A stretch of 64,000 bases of DNA from Haliclona indistincta (lineage: Eukaryota; Porifera; Demospongiae; Haplosclerida; Chalinidae). Under the pieces are notes generated by a model. The model was not told the DNA's origin, did not search any database, and worked only from the letters and a program-made list of their open reading frames with translations. Shown here in pieces: positions 40,593 through 53,524 of the stretch (its first letter is position 1; every line of letters starts with the position of its first letter). The position numbers were made by a program, and so were the translations under genes. The DNA is taken from positions 268,938 to 332,937 of the forward strand of contig OZ024788.1 in the NCBI GenBank assembly GCA_964017065.1, in the 5' to 3' direction.

Positions 40593-43500
40593 CATGTGAT
40601 GAGATCACTGCTAGTGGCTAGTTCATTCTCGCCAATCTTCTCGAGAGCTTTCCTCAGCACTGCCCATGATGGGACGCCTTTCTCTCTGACACTGTCTTGT
40701 TGCTGCAGCCATGCATCGAGCATCTCCATAATGCAGTCGTTAATGTCTCCATGTTGCTCCTTCTTGATCCTCTTCAGTGTAGGATAGAGCAGTCCCAGGG
40801 CTAGACCAAGACCCTGCCAGTCAACTACACTCTTTAAGAAAATCTTTACTTCAAACAGGTCATCAATACCTGTATAGAGGAGTACCACTGTCACAACTTG
40901 TGTACATGTGTGACTCACTGAGGGTACTGGAGCTACCAGCAGCTGTGGGTGGATCACTTGGTAGGTCCTGCTCCTTCAAGCCAGCCACCTCCTGTACACA
41001 CCAGAGAAACATTACTACCATCACATGCTACAGTACAGCCACACTGCTCACCAGAGGATTACTGCCAGCGAAAAGACTCAGCTTGTCCAGATGCTCTCTC
41101 AGTTCCTTGTAGTACACTTGTGGCTTGATCTTAGTGTCATGACAGAGCTGCTTTATCTCCTGGAGGAGAGGACCAGGAACTGGCTGGTGGGCCATGTTAG
41201 GATCGAACAGTTGAGAGACATAAGAGGGAGCAAGGAGGTGGTAAGGCTCAAAGGGAAGTGACTGTGTTTCAAGATGACCACGCCCATCTCCATAGCTGAG
41301 GACCACTGGCTTGCGTTGTAGGACGGATCGAGCAATGTCACACATGTCGAACAGGTCAGTGTCAGGGAAGGTATCAATGGGATACTGGCGGACAAGGTTG
41401 GAAGAGATGAGGAACTCACACACCTCTGGAGCTGGAGAATGCTTGTGCAGGAGGCGACGGATTAGTGCTATAAGAGAACCACGGAGCTTGGCATACTCTA
41501 CTGTACTGGTGTATGACATAGCCACCATCACACATCGGTTGTTGTCAAGGAGCTCTATCACAGTACAAGTGTTGTTGTCGTCCCTCCAGAAGATGCCATT
41601 CCTCCATATTGTACACTTGCGCTGGAGACCACTAACAGAAGAGTAAGGGTTAAATCGACTGGCTAGAGGAAATTCATAGGCAACAGAAAGTAGGAGAAGA
41701 TGAAGAAAACGAGAGCTCAAGAACTTGTGTGGATCCATGCACCTCAGAAACCAGCCAAACTCCAGTGCTCTCTGCTGGACGAGGCTGTCTGGTCGCTCTG
41801 ACTGAACAAGACCAGGGAAGAAGAGGAGATCAGCTGTGGAGTGAGAGGGTGTGGTCTGGAGGTTGGTATACTGCAGCACTGATGGGTCCACTGGTCGACA
41901 GAAATCTAATGAAGTGAGAAATCCGACGAGCATTTCTGAGTTGTAGTCGGGAAACACTTTGTGAAGGTTAGAGACGGGTACTATGCCAGTGTTGCTGGCA
42001 AGATCACGATGCTCCTTGAAGTGGTCAGGAGCAAACAGAGTTCCGTTGATTTCGTTTAACAAGGCTTCTGTCTTCACTACGATCCAGCTGGATTGATGAT
42101 GGTGTATAAAGAGGATGAGACCTTTATCACTGAGAGTGGTGAGGATCTCTGTGAGGACAGACTGGTCGCTAGGGAGAGAAGAATCGTTTTCCTTAGCGAT
42201 TGCAGAGACAAGATCGTGTAGTGTACAGCCTACCACGTTCAGCTTGGTACGAAGGAATGCGTAGACGACGTGAGAATAGTAGTGGATGACGGGCTGACTG
42301 GCAGTGATGGCTTTCTGGCTGTTGGTGAGTGTGGCGATCAAACGACGTGAAGCGTCAATGTTGGTTCTGCAACAGTCCATAGCAATGCACTCCACATACT
42401 TCTGGCGTCTTACTCTTCTGGTAGCTATTTCATGCAGCAGCAAGCTTTTCTCCTCCGCTGACGACGTGACCTGGTCGGCATGGCTACCAATGATCACCAC
42501 GTGCGATCGTCCCTCTGCTGTGCTGCAGGCATTGTCGATAAAGCTTAGCCAGTAGTGGAGTGACTCACAGATCTTCTCATTGCTCTCACTCAGGTCTACA
42601 ACACAGAGAAACATGGCTGCTGACCTTCGCATCACTTGCTCGAGCACAGCGTCATGACTCGAGTAGTATTCTTGCTGTCCAGCAAAGTCATACACGACAA
42701 AGTTGCCCAGCTGCTCACTCTGGATGTGGTGTGGAACGATCCCTGCTGTGTAGCGTTGAACATCAGCAACACACTCTACAGCTGTAGAACTAGCTAGGTG
42801 GACGATGAGTTCAGTTATGGTAGTCTTACCAGCTCCACTGTCTCCTGTGAGTATCAGTTTAGTGAACGTGTGCACTGGGAAGGCTGTCCTGCACTCTTCG
42901 AATGGTTCAAATAGTTTAATGATATCATAGCTGCTACTAGCATAGGACAATGCAGTGTCGCCATACTTTTTCTTAGTCAGTGGATTCACTCGACCAGTCG
43001 ATAACAGATATTGTACAATGTGGGCGTGGCCCTGTAGACAAGCATAGTGAAGTGGTGTAGTGTCAACATTGTCCTCACATGATGGGTTACAGTGTTCCTC
43101 TCTGATGAGATACTGAGCAATGTTGAGGCGACCATTAATACAAGCATAGTGAAGTGGTGTCTTGCCATCATTGTTCTCACATGATGGGTTACAGTGTTCC
43201 TCTCTGATGAGATACTGAGCAATGTTGAGGTGACCATTAATACAAGCATAGAGAAGTGGTGTCTTGCCATCATTGTTCTCACATGATGGGTTAGTGTTCC
43301 TCTCTGATGAGATACTGAGCAATGTTGAGGTGACCATAGCGACAAGCATAGTGAAGTGGTGTCCAGCCAACATTGTTCTCACATGATGGGTTACAGTGTT
43401 CCTCTCTGATGAGATACTGAGCAATGATGAGGTAACCATGGCGACAAGCATAGTGAAGTGGTGTCCTGCCAAACTCGTTCTTGTTGTCCATAGGGTCACA

Positions 43501-43818
43501 ATGTAGTTCAACTATGAAATATTTCACCACCTCGAAGTGTCCATTGCTGGCGGCATAATGCAGTGGAATGTGTCCCTTCTCGTCCTTGCAGTTGGCGGCA
43601 CAATTATACACTGATACAAGCGCAATAACGACATTCCTCCAGCCCCAGTACGCAGCTAGGTGGAGCAGAGAGACCAATGATACTTTATCGTAGAAACTAA
43701 ACTTGAACGTTGTCGTGATGGTAGCTGGTTGTGGTATGCTGGGTAGCAGCTGCTCCACCACGAGCTTGTTCCCGTTCTTAAACGCAACTATGTAATCTTC
43801 TTGTTGTTTTTCAGCCAT
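40593..43818 (-). CDS. Ankyrin-Roc-COR-Death protein (DAPK/ROCO-like, no kinase), with a frameshift
   Basis: Exons on the minus strand: 43818-41052, 40991-40919, 40869-40593. Start ATG 43818 (MAEKQQEDY). About six ankyrin repeats are followed by a Roc GTPase (P-loop GDSGAGKTT, switch YDFAGQQEYY, GSHADQV), a COR domain, and a C-terminal Death domain (DAWLQQQ to LRKALEKIGENELA). The same order follows the kinase domain in DAPK1, so a cell-death or stress-signalling GTPase scaffold is inferred. A 2-bp deletion near 43293 (GGGTTAGTG where sister repeats read GGGTTACAGTG) makes a stop after residue 175, inside the ankyrin repeats. The downstream frame from there stays open through Roc-COR, so an allele, a base-calling error or very recent loss are all possible. 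Confidence 0.85.
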
Positions 43819-43927
43819 TGCTCGTTAATTTGAAGTCCTCTCGATCCTCTTTAGATCCACTTCAGCCTCTTGTTATGTGGCTTTGCGATTTTGCTGACAG
43901 CCGCAAAAATTCTTATCACGTGAGACT

Positions 43928-44433
43928 AATCTTCTTCTTCTTCTTAGTTTTTGTTGCCTCCTCGAATGAGAAGAGTACCACCATCTGGTGGGGAAAGAAG
44001 AGAATGTAACAATTTAGCTCGGTAGCTGTACAGATCTGCCAAGAATCGGAGAATCAGTTCTTGATCTTCAAACCATTCTACTCCGATCACGTGATTGATT
44101 ACTAAGTGCAGAAGTGGGAGGGGACGAATAAATTTTAGGAAACCACGTATCGCGAACAGTCTGTAGTGCGGGACACTGGAACACAAAGTGCCCCAGATCT
44201 TCTGAAGAGTCAGTAGAGCATAGAAGACAAGAAGACGATCTAGGCGACTGGCCACGCGGAGTGTTAAAAACTGCAGTGTGAGAGGCGAGGGAAGTTGCGT
44301 GAAGGATGAGTCTTATCCGAAGATTAGAAAGACGCGATAGTGATAGATTGTGTTTGACTTTTTCAATAATAGGAGCGGGATGACCATATCTGATAGCAGG
44401 AGGGAGGTTAACAATATGGGAGAGAGATGGCAG
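43928..44433 (-). pseudogene. 3' fragment of a non-LTR (LINE) retrotransposon ORF2
   Basis: Minus-strand translation across two frames gives an end-of-ORF2 sequence with CLLCSTDSSEDLGHFVFQC, a C-x2-C-x9-H-x4-C knuckle typical after LINE reverse transcriptase. A tail like WFEDQELILRFLADLYSYRA comes next. An AAG repeat follows at 43939-43928, like a LINE 3' tail. A frameshift separates the two parts. The fragment is 5'-truncated and lies just upstream of the ankyrin-Roc gene. Confidence 0.7.
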
Positions 44434-44903
44434 GGTAGACTAATCACGTGATGCATAATACTCGCGGGTCGCTCTACTGTGGTTTGCGAGGGTACTGGTA
44501 AAACCAGGAACGGGAAATAAGAAATGGGAAACCGGAAATGAGAAACCAGAAATCAGTAACCAAATACATTGTAGCTGTCTCTAAAAGTACAGCTGAGCAA
44601 GCTGACGAGACTGCATGCATCATCATGTGGTGCACTGTCACTAGTACTTACTGTTCACGTAGTTAGTACTGACTGTAGTCTAGCGAAGTGTCATGATCTG
44701 TGAGCAGTGTAAGGCTATAAACACGCTGGTATAGCCAGCGTGAATGACGGTGACTGTGCACCAGTCTACGATATGATCTGTGCCGCTGAGTGGTGGACGG
44801 TACGTTCACGTATATATAGACTACTAATACAGAACACATCAATCATTGTAGCCTTATGAGTGATTTGACCCTAGCTATACCATCTTTTTATTCATCAGAT
44901 TTG
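44434..44903. other. Intergenic DNA, no gene seen
   Basis: GGGAAAC/GAAATGAGAAACC-like purine repeats near 44500-44560 and unique sequence. No exon recognised. Confidence 0.5.
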
Positions 44904-44905
44904 TA

Positions 44906-45492
44906 AGGGAGGGCGGGGTAATTCCGGACACGGGGTAATTTCGGACACTCGGGTTCTGTTTCGCTGCAGAAGAGCCAGCGACTGTAGTAAGCCATTCTTA
45001 TTATAGCTATACCATCAAGCTATCGTAGACTAATAAAGATAGTACGGCGAATCGCTTGTTCTCTGTTGATAGCGACAATCGTCTTGTGCATCGGCGAAAT
45101 CGCTTTTTAGTTCACTAGCCTTGTATTATCGAGTTGTTGAGTTCTTTTAGTAGTCTCGTCGAGCATCAATACAAGAGAAACAGCACTAACATGAGTTGTA
45201 GACTTGACTTATGTACAACGCAAGATTCTGTTTGATCGGCGAGTGCGATGGCCAGCTAGGTGTCCGAAATTACCCCGTGTACCAAATGCAAATGTTTTCT
45301 GGTTGCATTGTTAAACGTGCTTGTTTTCATCCTGCCAGTCGTCATTGAAAACTATAACTTGGCTGACAGATAGCACATAGATAAAGTTCCAGTACGCTGT
45401 TGTTTTTGTTTCGGTACGTTTTTTCTGCTGTCGAAAATAAAGCTTGCTATTTCGATAACCGAAAGTGCGTCCGGAATTACCCCGCCCTCCCT
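44906..45492. mobile_element. 587-bp MITE with TA target duplication
   Basis: Inverted ends AGGGAGGGCGGGGTAATTCC and complement, flanked by TA on both sides (44904-44905 and 45493-45494). GGGGTAATT(T/C)CGGACAC is repeated in both subterminal regions. TA flanks fit Tc1/mariner/pogo-type elements. No transposase. Confidence 0.8.
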
Positions 45493-45604
45493 TACTATTT
45501 ATATCACTACTTCCATTTTGTGTAAGATTTATAAAACTCTGTTGTCAGACTCTCTCTCAGCTATGCTGCAATACATGTATCTCTCTCTCTCTCTCCTTCC
45601 TCCT

Positions 45605-45629
45605 TCCGGATGGAGCATCAGCTCCATCC
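45605..45629 (+). pseudogene. Left part of SCYL2-like exon split by a transposon
   Basis: Codons for MEHQLHP-like residues end in the CTCCATCC duplication (45622-45629). Together with 53595-53783 it forms one SCYL2-like exon once the 8-bp duplication is counted a single time. The exon start is uncertain. Confidence 0.45.
45622..45629. repeat. Left 8-bp TSD of the 8-kb transposon
   Basis: CTCCATCC, repeated exactly at 53587-53594. Confidence 0.88.
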
Positions 45630-45691
45630 GGGTTATGAACCATATAAGCTGTCACCAAATAGCTAATTAAAAGTGTGGGTGGAATTTGCAT

Positions 45692-47085
45692 ACGACAGTT
45701 CCTCTGGTTACCACAGTATCTCTGGTTCCTCTGGTTTCCATAGTTCCCACAGTTCCACTGGTTCCCACAGTACCTCTGGTTCCGCTAGTTCCCACCGTTC
45801 CGCTGGTTTCCACAGTTCCTCTGGTTCCCACAGTTTCCCTGGTTCCCACAGTTTCTCTGGTTCCTCTGGTTTCCACAGTTCCCACAGTTCCACTGGTTCC
45901 CACAGTTCCCCTGGTTCCACTAGTTCCCACAGTTCCGCTGGTTTCCACAGTTCCGCTGGTTTCCACAGTTCCACCGGTTCCCACAGTTTCTCTGGTTCCC
46001 ACAGTTCCTCTGGTAATTCCCACAGTTTCTCTGGTTTCCACAGTTCCACTGGTTCCCACAGTTCCTCTGTTTCCACTAGTTCCCACAGTTCCGCTGGTTT
46101 CCACAGTTCCTCCGGTTCCCACAGTTCCACTCGTTCCCACAGTTCCTCTGGTTCCCACAGTTTCTCTGGTTCCCACAGTTTCTCTGGTTCCTCTGGTTTC
46201 CAGAGTTCTCACAGTTCCACTGGTTCCCATAGTTCCCCTGGTTCCACTAGTTCCCACAGTTCCGCTGGTTTCCATAGTTCCGCTGGTTTCCACAGTTCCT
46301 CTTGTTCCCACAGTTCCTCTGGTTCCCACAGTTACACTAGTTCCCACAGTTCCTCTGGTTCCTCTGGTTTCCACAGTTCCCACAGTTCCACTGGTTCCCA
46401 CAGTTCCCTGGTTCCACTGGTTCCCACAGTTCCTCTGGTTCCCACAGTTCCACTAGTTCCCACAGTTTCAATGGTTCCCACAGTTTCTCTGGTTCCTCTG
46501 GTTTCCACAGTTCCACTGGTTCCCACAGTTCCTCTGGTTCCACCAGTTCCCACAGTTCCGCTGGTTTCCACAGTTCTTCCGGTTCCCACAGTTCTCCTAG
46601 TTCCCCAGTTCCACTGGTTCCCACAGTTCCTCTAGTTCCCACAGTTTCTCTGGTTCCTCTGGTTTCCACAGTTCCACAGGTTCCCACAGTTCCTCTGGTT
46701 ACACTAGTTCCCACAGTTCCGCTGGTTTCCACTGTTTCTCTGGTTCCCACTGTTCCTCTGGTTCCCACAGTTCCACTAGTTCCCACAGTTCCACTGGTTC
46801 CCACAGTTCCTCTGGTTCCTCTGGTTTCCACAGTTCCACTAGTTTCCACAGTTCCTCTGGTTCCTCTGGTTTCCACAGTTCCCACAGTTCCACTGGTTCC
46901 CACAGTTCCCTGGTTCCACTGGTTCCCACAGTTCCTCTGGTTCCCACAGTTCCACTATAGTTCCCACAGTTTCAATGGTTCCCACAGTTTCTCTGGTTCA
47001 TCTGGTTTCCACAGTTCCACTGGTTCCCACAGTTCCTCTGGTTCCCACAGTTCCTCTGGTTCCCACAGTTCCTCTGGTTCTGTAG
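45692..47085. repeat. Left-arm minisatellite of the 8-kb transposon
   Basis: Units such as GTTCCTCTGGTTCCCACA (18 bp) and 15-bp versions. Variants replace CTCTGG with CACTGG, CGCTGG or TTCTGG. All units are multiples of three, so serine/glycine/histidine and valine/proline frames of hundreds of codons result. They are not taken as genes. Confidence 0.93.
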
Positions 47086-48552
47086 GTTCTGTACATTTGG
47101 GCTGTAGGGTGTCATGATCAGCTAGAGCAGGCTGCAACGAAGAAACGAAGTTTGCCTTTGCTGTTGCTGATGGTAGTTGTGCTTCTTTAGTAGTCTTTTG
47201 ATGTCGACAATTGTAGGAAACTAACAAAATCATTGAAAGAGCATAAGCATCATCTACTCCCATCTTTGGTAAAGAAAAGTGTGGATTTAAGTAACGATGT
47301 AAAGCTTCATTTTGATTTGTACCATGATATGGCTGTATTCCTGACAGGCACCCTTTGCGAATATGATTAGACAAAGAATTCAGTTCCACAGTCTTTTCAG
47401 TAAATAATCCTTCAACGCCTTCCCACTTGCAACTAAAGCTCTTAATAATTTCAGTACTGGTAGGGGTTGCCTTCATTCTCTGCTTGTTCAAGTCATCGTC
47501 AGCTCTAAACACATTACGCAAGTCAGCTAAACAATGGTGACAGTGAGTGTGTCCTTTCCGAAGTGTGCGAATTATTCTAGCTGTAGCATGGACAGATCCA
47601 GTGTCACTCTTACTTGTGGCCCAAATATTTGCTGTATTTTCTGCCTAAGTTGGCAACAATTATCAATAGCTACTATTTTAAATTCCTTCCCTTGTTGTCG
47701 TTCTTAAAGCTGAGATAGGTTTGACCTAATCTGCTCAAATGAAGTTTGCCTCGTAAGCCTCCAGGTAATGACCTGTCCATTCTCATTCATTACAAAACAA
47801 ACGGAGTCATACTGTGGCACCCATTTACCATCTGGCCTCCAGTAACCTATATTGGAGGCTAACTTAAAGGTGTGATCAAAGGAAATGCACTCATCGACTG
47901 TTGTGTCTGCTATTTGTTGTACATAGCAAAGTACTCTTCATTTTCAAAGAACCATTGCAGAAATCCATCGTGAAGAACATGCCGTCCAGGATTCCTTAAA
48001 GCGATCATATTGTATGCTTCATTAATTAAATTCTCAACAGTCGTTATGCATTTGCCAGCAGCAGCTCTTGCAGCAACATTGTTATTTGCATTAATGGCAT
48101 ACGTTGTCTGCAGTGTTGCCCAGAACCTCATTTCATAGTTAAGTTTTGTGGCTGTTACGAATTAATTGTTGAAGTCCTTGAAATGAAATACCTTGAGACA
48201 AATGACTAACAAGATTGTTAAAAAATTCTCTTGTAAACCTGCATCGGTGTCCAAGAATAAAAGGTAGAGAGGATTTTGATTTGTAGTATGCACTGATGCG
48301 TGGATCATATGATATTGTCTCATGCTTGTTTTGGCACAAATATGTTGCCCCAAGTAGCAGAATTGCCTTATCAAAGGAATAAACAATACGTGGATCTTTT
48401 CCCTGTGTGTATCCTGTCCTCCATGTCTTTTTAATAACTTTGCAATGACATACTGGACATTCCAGACCTACTTTAACAAAATGTGTTTGAGTGGATGGGT
48501 CCCAAAGTAAAACCCAGGGTAGAAAATGGATTTTTGCCATTGAGATAATCAT
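46955..48552 (-). pseudogene. Decayed transposase with DUF6729-like N-terminus
   Basis: Minus-strand pieces, in order: 48552-48139 with a zinc-binding CPVC motif and FILGHRCRFTREF; 48131-47910 with ATLQTTYAINANN and FFENEEYF; 47910-47530 in a shifted, stop-broken frame with SFDHTFKLASNIGYWRPDGKW and AIDNCCQLR. The last two look like the first and second catalytic aspartate regions. Then 47521-47100 has GTNQNEALHRYLNPHF and AYALSMILL. This layout recurs in sponge and cnidarian genomes, where the front half is annotated DUF6729. There are at least three frameshifts and several stops, so no product. The end runs into the arm minisatellite. Confidence 0.7.
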
Positions 48553-48572
48553 TGTTTAAAACATATAATTAA

Positions 48573-48961
48573 AGAAAATTAAAAAGATTTCTATCGAAAT
48601 CAAAAGGATGTAGGGTTGTGAAATGTACCACTGGTTCACAATGTAAACAAACAAGGAACAAGCATGGAATGGTAACACGATTGACTTGCTAACAGGCCAT
48701 AGATCCCTACATCAGTGGCTGCTGTCTGAAGTTGACTATAGCTAGTTCAGCTAGTTGCTGACTGACACCTGACGTGCATTCAGCTTGTGACAAAATAATG
48801 ATTTTATGTACAGCCACTGATGTAGGGATCTATGGCCTGTTAGCAAGTCAATCGTGTTACCATTCCATGCTTGTTCCTTGTTTGTTTACATTGTGAACCA
48901 GTGGTACATTTCACAACCCTACATCCTTTTGATTTCGATAGAAATCTTTTTAATTTTCTTG
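48573..48961. repeat. 150-bp inverted repeat inside the 8-kb transposon
   Basis: Arms 48573-48723 and 48811-48961, nearly identical complements (CAAAAGGATGTAGGGTTGTG in one), loop about 87 bp. It may be a separate small foldback inserted near the transposase start, or an element-specific subterminal repeat. Confidence 0.8.
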
Positions 48962-50756
48962 TTTGTGTCCTTTTTTCTTTTTCAGCGAAGTGCATTTCAA
49001 TATCATGCACATACTGAGCTGTCTTTGTTTCCACCATTGGTTTAGTTTTCCTGTTGTTGATGGCTTTTCTTTATTAATTTTAAACTTGTAGCTAAAAATA
49101 ATTGTTGTGCTGTACATACCAGCTCGCCTACACATGCATGCAGTGGATACGAGCCCCGCCCACACTTGTTTGTAGACATGTACGGCGGTTGTAATTATCT
49201 GGCAAGCGCAGAATGGTGATCCTATACGAGCTCACCGTTCTTCGAAGACTCCAGACATAATGTGTTCTCAGTGATCCATACGGCGCGGCGATACTCAAGC
49301 TAGTGCTTGGTCACGTGCGCTAACCACTGCTTGGTCACGTGCGTATTGCGCAATCACATTAATGGCGTCTAACACTTAGCTAGCTGACAATGGATCACGA
49401 TCGAGAAATCGCGGAATTTATATCGCCGTTTCGCTAAAAACTACGTTCAAAAGGCACCTGCCAGAAGAATTTCACGACTGTTCGTGGGTGTTTTGGTCTC
49501 GGCACTGCTCACGTAAAGGTGCTAGGCGAGTGGAAGAAAGAAAGAAGAAGAAGAAAGAAGAAAACGAAACTCGATTTTCACCGTTTCCAGGTTCGTCACT
49601 TTAGTAACAATCTCGAGCAATCTCCTTGCTACTGTAAGATGGGGCAACGCCAGATAGCAGATTTAAGTGTCTTTGGACGTATAAAATTCATCACCATGCA
49701 GGCGAAATATCAGCGTTTGAACGCTAATACATTGTATGTAGCCGCCATCTTGTTTTCTCGTTCAACCCTACATAGGGAGACACTACCGTGTCTCCCTAAT
49801 AAACTTCAATACCTGCAGACTATTTACATGGTTCTTGACAAATGTGGCATCATGCATGGTCATCATGCATGCAGTGTAGCCCAGACTCATGCATGTGTTT
49901 CTCCCTATAAATTTTCAGTATGCATGCATAATTATACATGCAGTCTTTCTCTTATGATATGGGTTTGTTTTCGGCTCCTGCATATGCATCATGCTGTTGG
50001 GTAATACAGATCTACATCAATTATTGTACAGCACTCATGAGTGGCATATCCATGGCATGTGTAAACCACTGATTTTTTCGGAAAAGATCTAGCTATGGTT
50101 TTCTTAGCACACATGTCACAATGCCCATGCAGTGGTAACGTTTACTTTGCAAACCAATACATTTAGCCAGAACTCAAATGAACACCAAAATATACCCTTT
50201 CAGTAGCAATTGCACTGCAGCTACTATGTTTCACTCTATCTTCATGCACAGCAATAACTATAATCACTTAGTCTTATTGTTGAAGCTAAGCATGCAAACA
50301 CAGAATAATAATTTAAATTATTATTATTTTGTCACTGCAGCATGCATGCAGTTATGCTATCTGCACATTATGACCATCTATATTTTCAGTATAATAATAC
50401 TGCTGCAATAAACAAGGCATGCACTCGCGCTAACACTGTTTCAAGTTTTATTCTACATTGACCTACATTGTATCACCTATTCAAACTTGCCCTTGTCTTA
50501 TAATCACTCTTTCTGTACCCTGCAGTACAATTTAATAGTGCCATTTTGCAATTGAACATATAAACACATAGACACCTTATACTCCATCAAACACACTGAT
50601 AGTATAATTTTATCTATGCCGCATATAGCTGGCTATAATTATCTTTCAGAGTTTTAATCTAAAACTTGCAACACTTGCATGCATTATCAAATATTGTCCA
50701 ATGCATGGTTAGAGGAACTGTCAGTAAGGAACTGCAGTATATAACAAAGAAACAAG
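48962..50756. other. Interior of the 8-kb transposon, no gene seen
   Basis: Non-coding by eye. Features: an AAG/AAAG-rich stretch near 49530-49570, many GCATGCATG-type words near 49850-49990 and 50340, and AT-rich sequence to 50750. No transposase part was recognised here. Confidence 0.5.
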
Positions 50757-50824
50757 TCAATGAACCGTGCATGCATGCAAAAAATTTGTGAGGAACGTTG
50801 TGATAATTATTATAGTGGCGGGAA

Positions 50825-53524
50825 ACCAGAGGAGCTGGGGGGAACCAGTACGTATAGAACTGTGGGAACCAGAGAAACTGTGGGAACCAGAGAAACTGTG
50901 GAAACCAGCGGAACTGTGCGAACTAGTGGAACCATAGGAACTGTGGGAACCTGTGGAACTGTGGAAACCAGAGAAACTGTGGGAACCAGAGGAACTGTGG
51001 AAACCAGTGGAACTGGGGAACCAGAAGAACTGTGGGAACCGGAGGAACTGTGGAAACCAGAGGAACTGTGGGAACCAGAGGAACCAGTGGAACTGTGGAA
51101 ACCAGAGGAACCAGAGAAACTGTGGGAACCATTGGAACTGTGGGAAGTAGTGGAACTGTGCGAACTGCGGGAACCAGAGGAACTGCGGGAACCAGAGGAA
51201 CTGTGGGAACCAGAGGAACTGTGGGAACCAGAGGAACTGTGGGAACCAGTGGAACTGTGGGAACCAGTGGAACTGTGGAAACCAGAGGAACCAGGGAACT
51301 GTGGGAACCAGAGGAACTGTGGGAACCAGTGGAACTGTGGAAACCAGAGGAACCAGAGAAACTGTGGGAACCATTGAAACTGTGGGAAATAGTGGAACTG
51401 TGGGAACCAGAGGAACTGTGGGAACCAGTGGAACCAGGGAACTGTGGGAACCAGAGGAACTGTGGGAACCAGTGGAACTGTGGAAACCAGAGGAACCAGA
51501 GAAACTGTGGGAACTAGTGGAACTGTGGGAACCAGAGGAACTGTGGGAACAAGAGGAACTGTGGAAACCAGCGGAACTGTGGAAACCAGCGGAACTGTGG
51601 GAACTAGTGGAACCAGGGGAACTATGGGAACCAGTGGAACTGTGGGAACTCTGGAAACCAGAGGAACCAGAGAAACTGTGGGAACCAGAGAAACTGTGGG
51701 AACCAGAGGAACTGTGGGAACGAGTGGAACTGTGGGAACCGGAGGAACTGTGGAAACCAGCGGAACTGTGCGAACTAGTGGAACCAGAGGAACTGTGGGA
51801 ACCAGAGGAACTGTGGGAACAAGAGGAACTGTGGAAACCAGAGAAACTGTGGGAATTACCAGAGGAACTGTGGGAACCAGAGGAACTGTGGGAACCGGTG
51901 GAACTGTGGAAACCAGCGGAACTGTGGAAACCAGCGGAACTGTGGAAACCAGAGGAACCAGAGAAACTGTGGGAACTAGTGGAACTGTGGGAACCAGAGG
52001 AACTGTGGGAACAAGAGGAACTGTGGAAACCAGCGGAACTGTGGAAACCAGCGGAACTGTGGGAACTAGTGGAACCAGGGGAACTATGGGAACCAGTGGA
52101 ACTGTGGGAACTCTGGAAACCAGAGGAACCAGAGAAACTGTGGGAACCAGAGAAACTGTGGGAACCAGAGGAACTGTGGGAACGAGTGGAACTGTGGGAA
52201 CCGGAGGAACTGTGGAAACCAGCGGAACTGTGCGAACTAGTGGAACCAGAGGAACTGTGGGAACCAGAGGAACTGTGGGAACAAGAGGAACTGTGGAAAC
52301 CAGAGAAACTGTGGGAATTACCAGAGGAACTGTGGGAACCAGAGGAACTGTGGGAACCGGTGGAACTGTGGAAACCAGCGGAACTGTGGAAACCAGCGGA
52401 ACTGTGGAAACCAGAGGAACCAGAGAAACTGTGGGAACTAGTGGAACTGTGGGAACCAGAGGAACTGTGGGAACAAGAGGAACTGTGGAAACCAGCGGAA
52501 CTGTGGAAACCAGCGGAACTGTGGGAACTAGTGGAACCAGGGGAACTATGGGAACCAGTGGAACTGTGGGAACTCTGGAAACCAGAGGAACCAGAGAAAC
52601 TGTGGGAACCAGAGAAACTGTGGGAACCAGAGGAACTGTGGGAACGAGTGGAACTGTGGGAACCGGAGGAACTGTGGAAACCAGCGGAACTGTGCGAACT
52701 AGTGGAACCAGAGGAACTGTGGGAACCAGAGGAACAGTGTGAACCAGTGGAACTGTGGAAACCAGAGAAACTGTGGGAATTACCAGAGGAACTGTGGGAA
52801 CCAGAGGAACTGTGGGAACCAGAGGAACTGTGGGAACCGGTGGAACTGTGGAAACCAGCGGAACTGTGGAAACCAGCGGAACTGTGGAAACCAGCGGAAC
52901 TGTGGGAACTAGTGGAACCATGAACTGTGGGAACCAGTGGAACTGTGGGAACTAGTGGAACCAGGGGAACTATGGGAACCAGTGGAACTGTGGGAACTCT
53001 GGAAACAGAGGAACCAGAGAAACTGTGGGAACCAGAGAAACTGTGGGAACCAGAGAAACTGTGGGAACCAGAAGAACTGTGGGAACGAGTGGAACTGTGG
53101 GAACCGGAGGAACTGTGGAAACCAGCGGACTGACTGTGGGAACTAGTGGAACCAGAGGAACTGTGGGAACCAGAGGAACAGTGGGAACCAGTGGAACTGT
53201 GGAAACCAGAGAAACTGTGGGAATTACCAGAGGAACTGTGGGAACCAGAGGAACTGTGGGAACCGGTGGAACTGTGGAAACCAGCGGAACTGTGGAAACC
53301 AGCGGAACTGTGGGAACTAGTGGAACCAGGGGAACTGTGGGAACCAGTGGAACTGTGGGAACTGTGGAAACCAGAGAAACTGTGGGAACCAGGGAAACTG
53401 TGGGAACCAGAGGAACTGTGGAAACCAGCGGAACTGTGGGAACTAGCGGAACCAGAGGAACTGTGGGAACTACGGAAACCAGAGGAACCAGAGAAACTGT
53501 GGTAACCAGAGGAACTCTGGTAGC
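50825..53524. repeat. Right-arm minisatellite of the 8-kb transposon, with higher-order repeats
   Basis: The same 15/18-bp unit family as the left arm, in reverse orientation, twice as long. From about 51480 to 52800 it shows a higher-order period of roughly 480 bp repeated nearly three times (for example GGGAACTAGTGGAACTGTGG starts recur). Long frames on both strands are repeat artefacts. Confidence 0.92.

Noticed and set aside
45673..46635. Ser/Gly/His-rich frame of 320 codons and its neighbours
   Set aside because: Arm minisatellite of the 8-kb transposon. Frames drift between SGSHSS and VPLVPTV as indels occur, with no domain.
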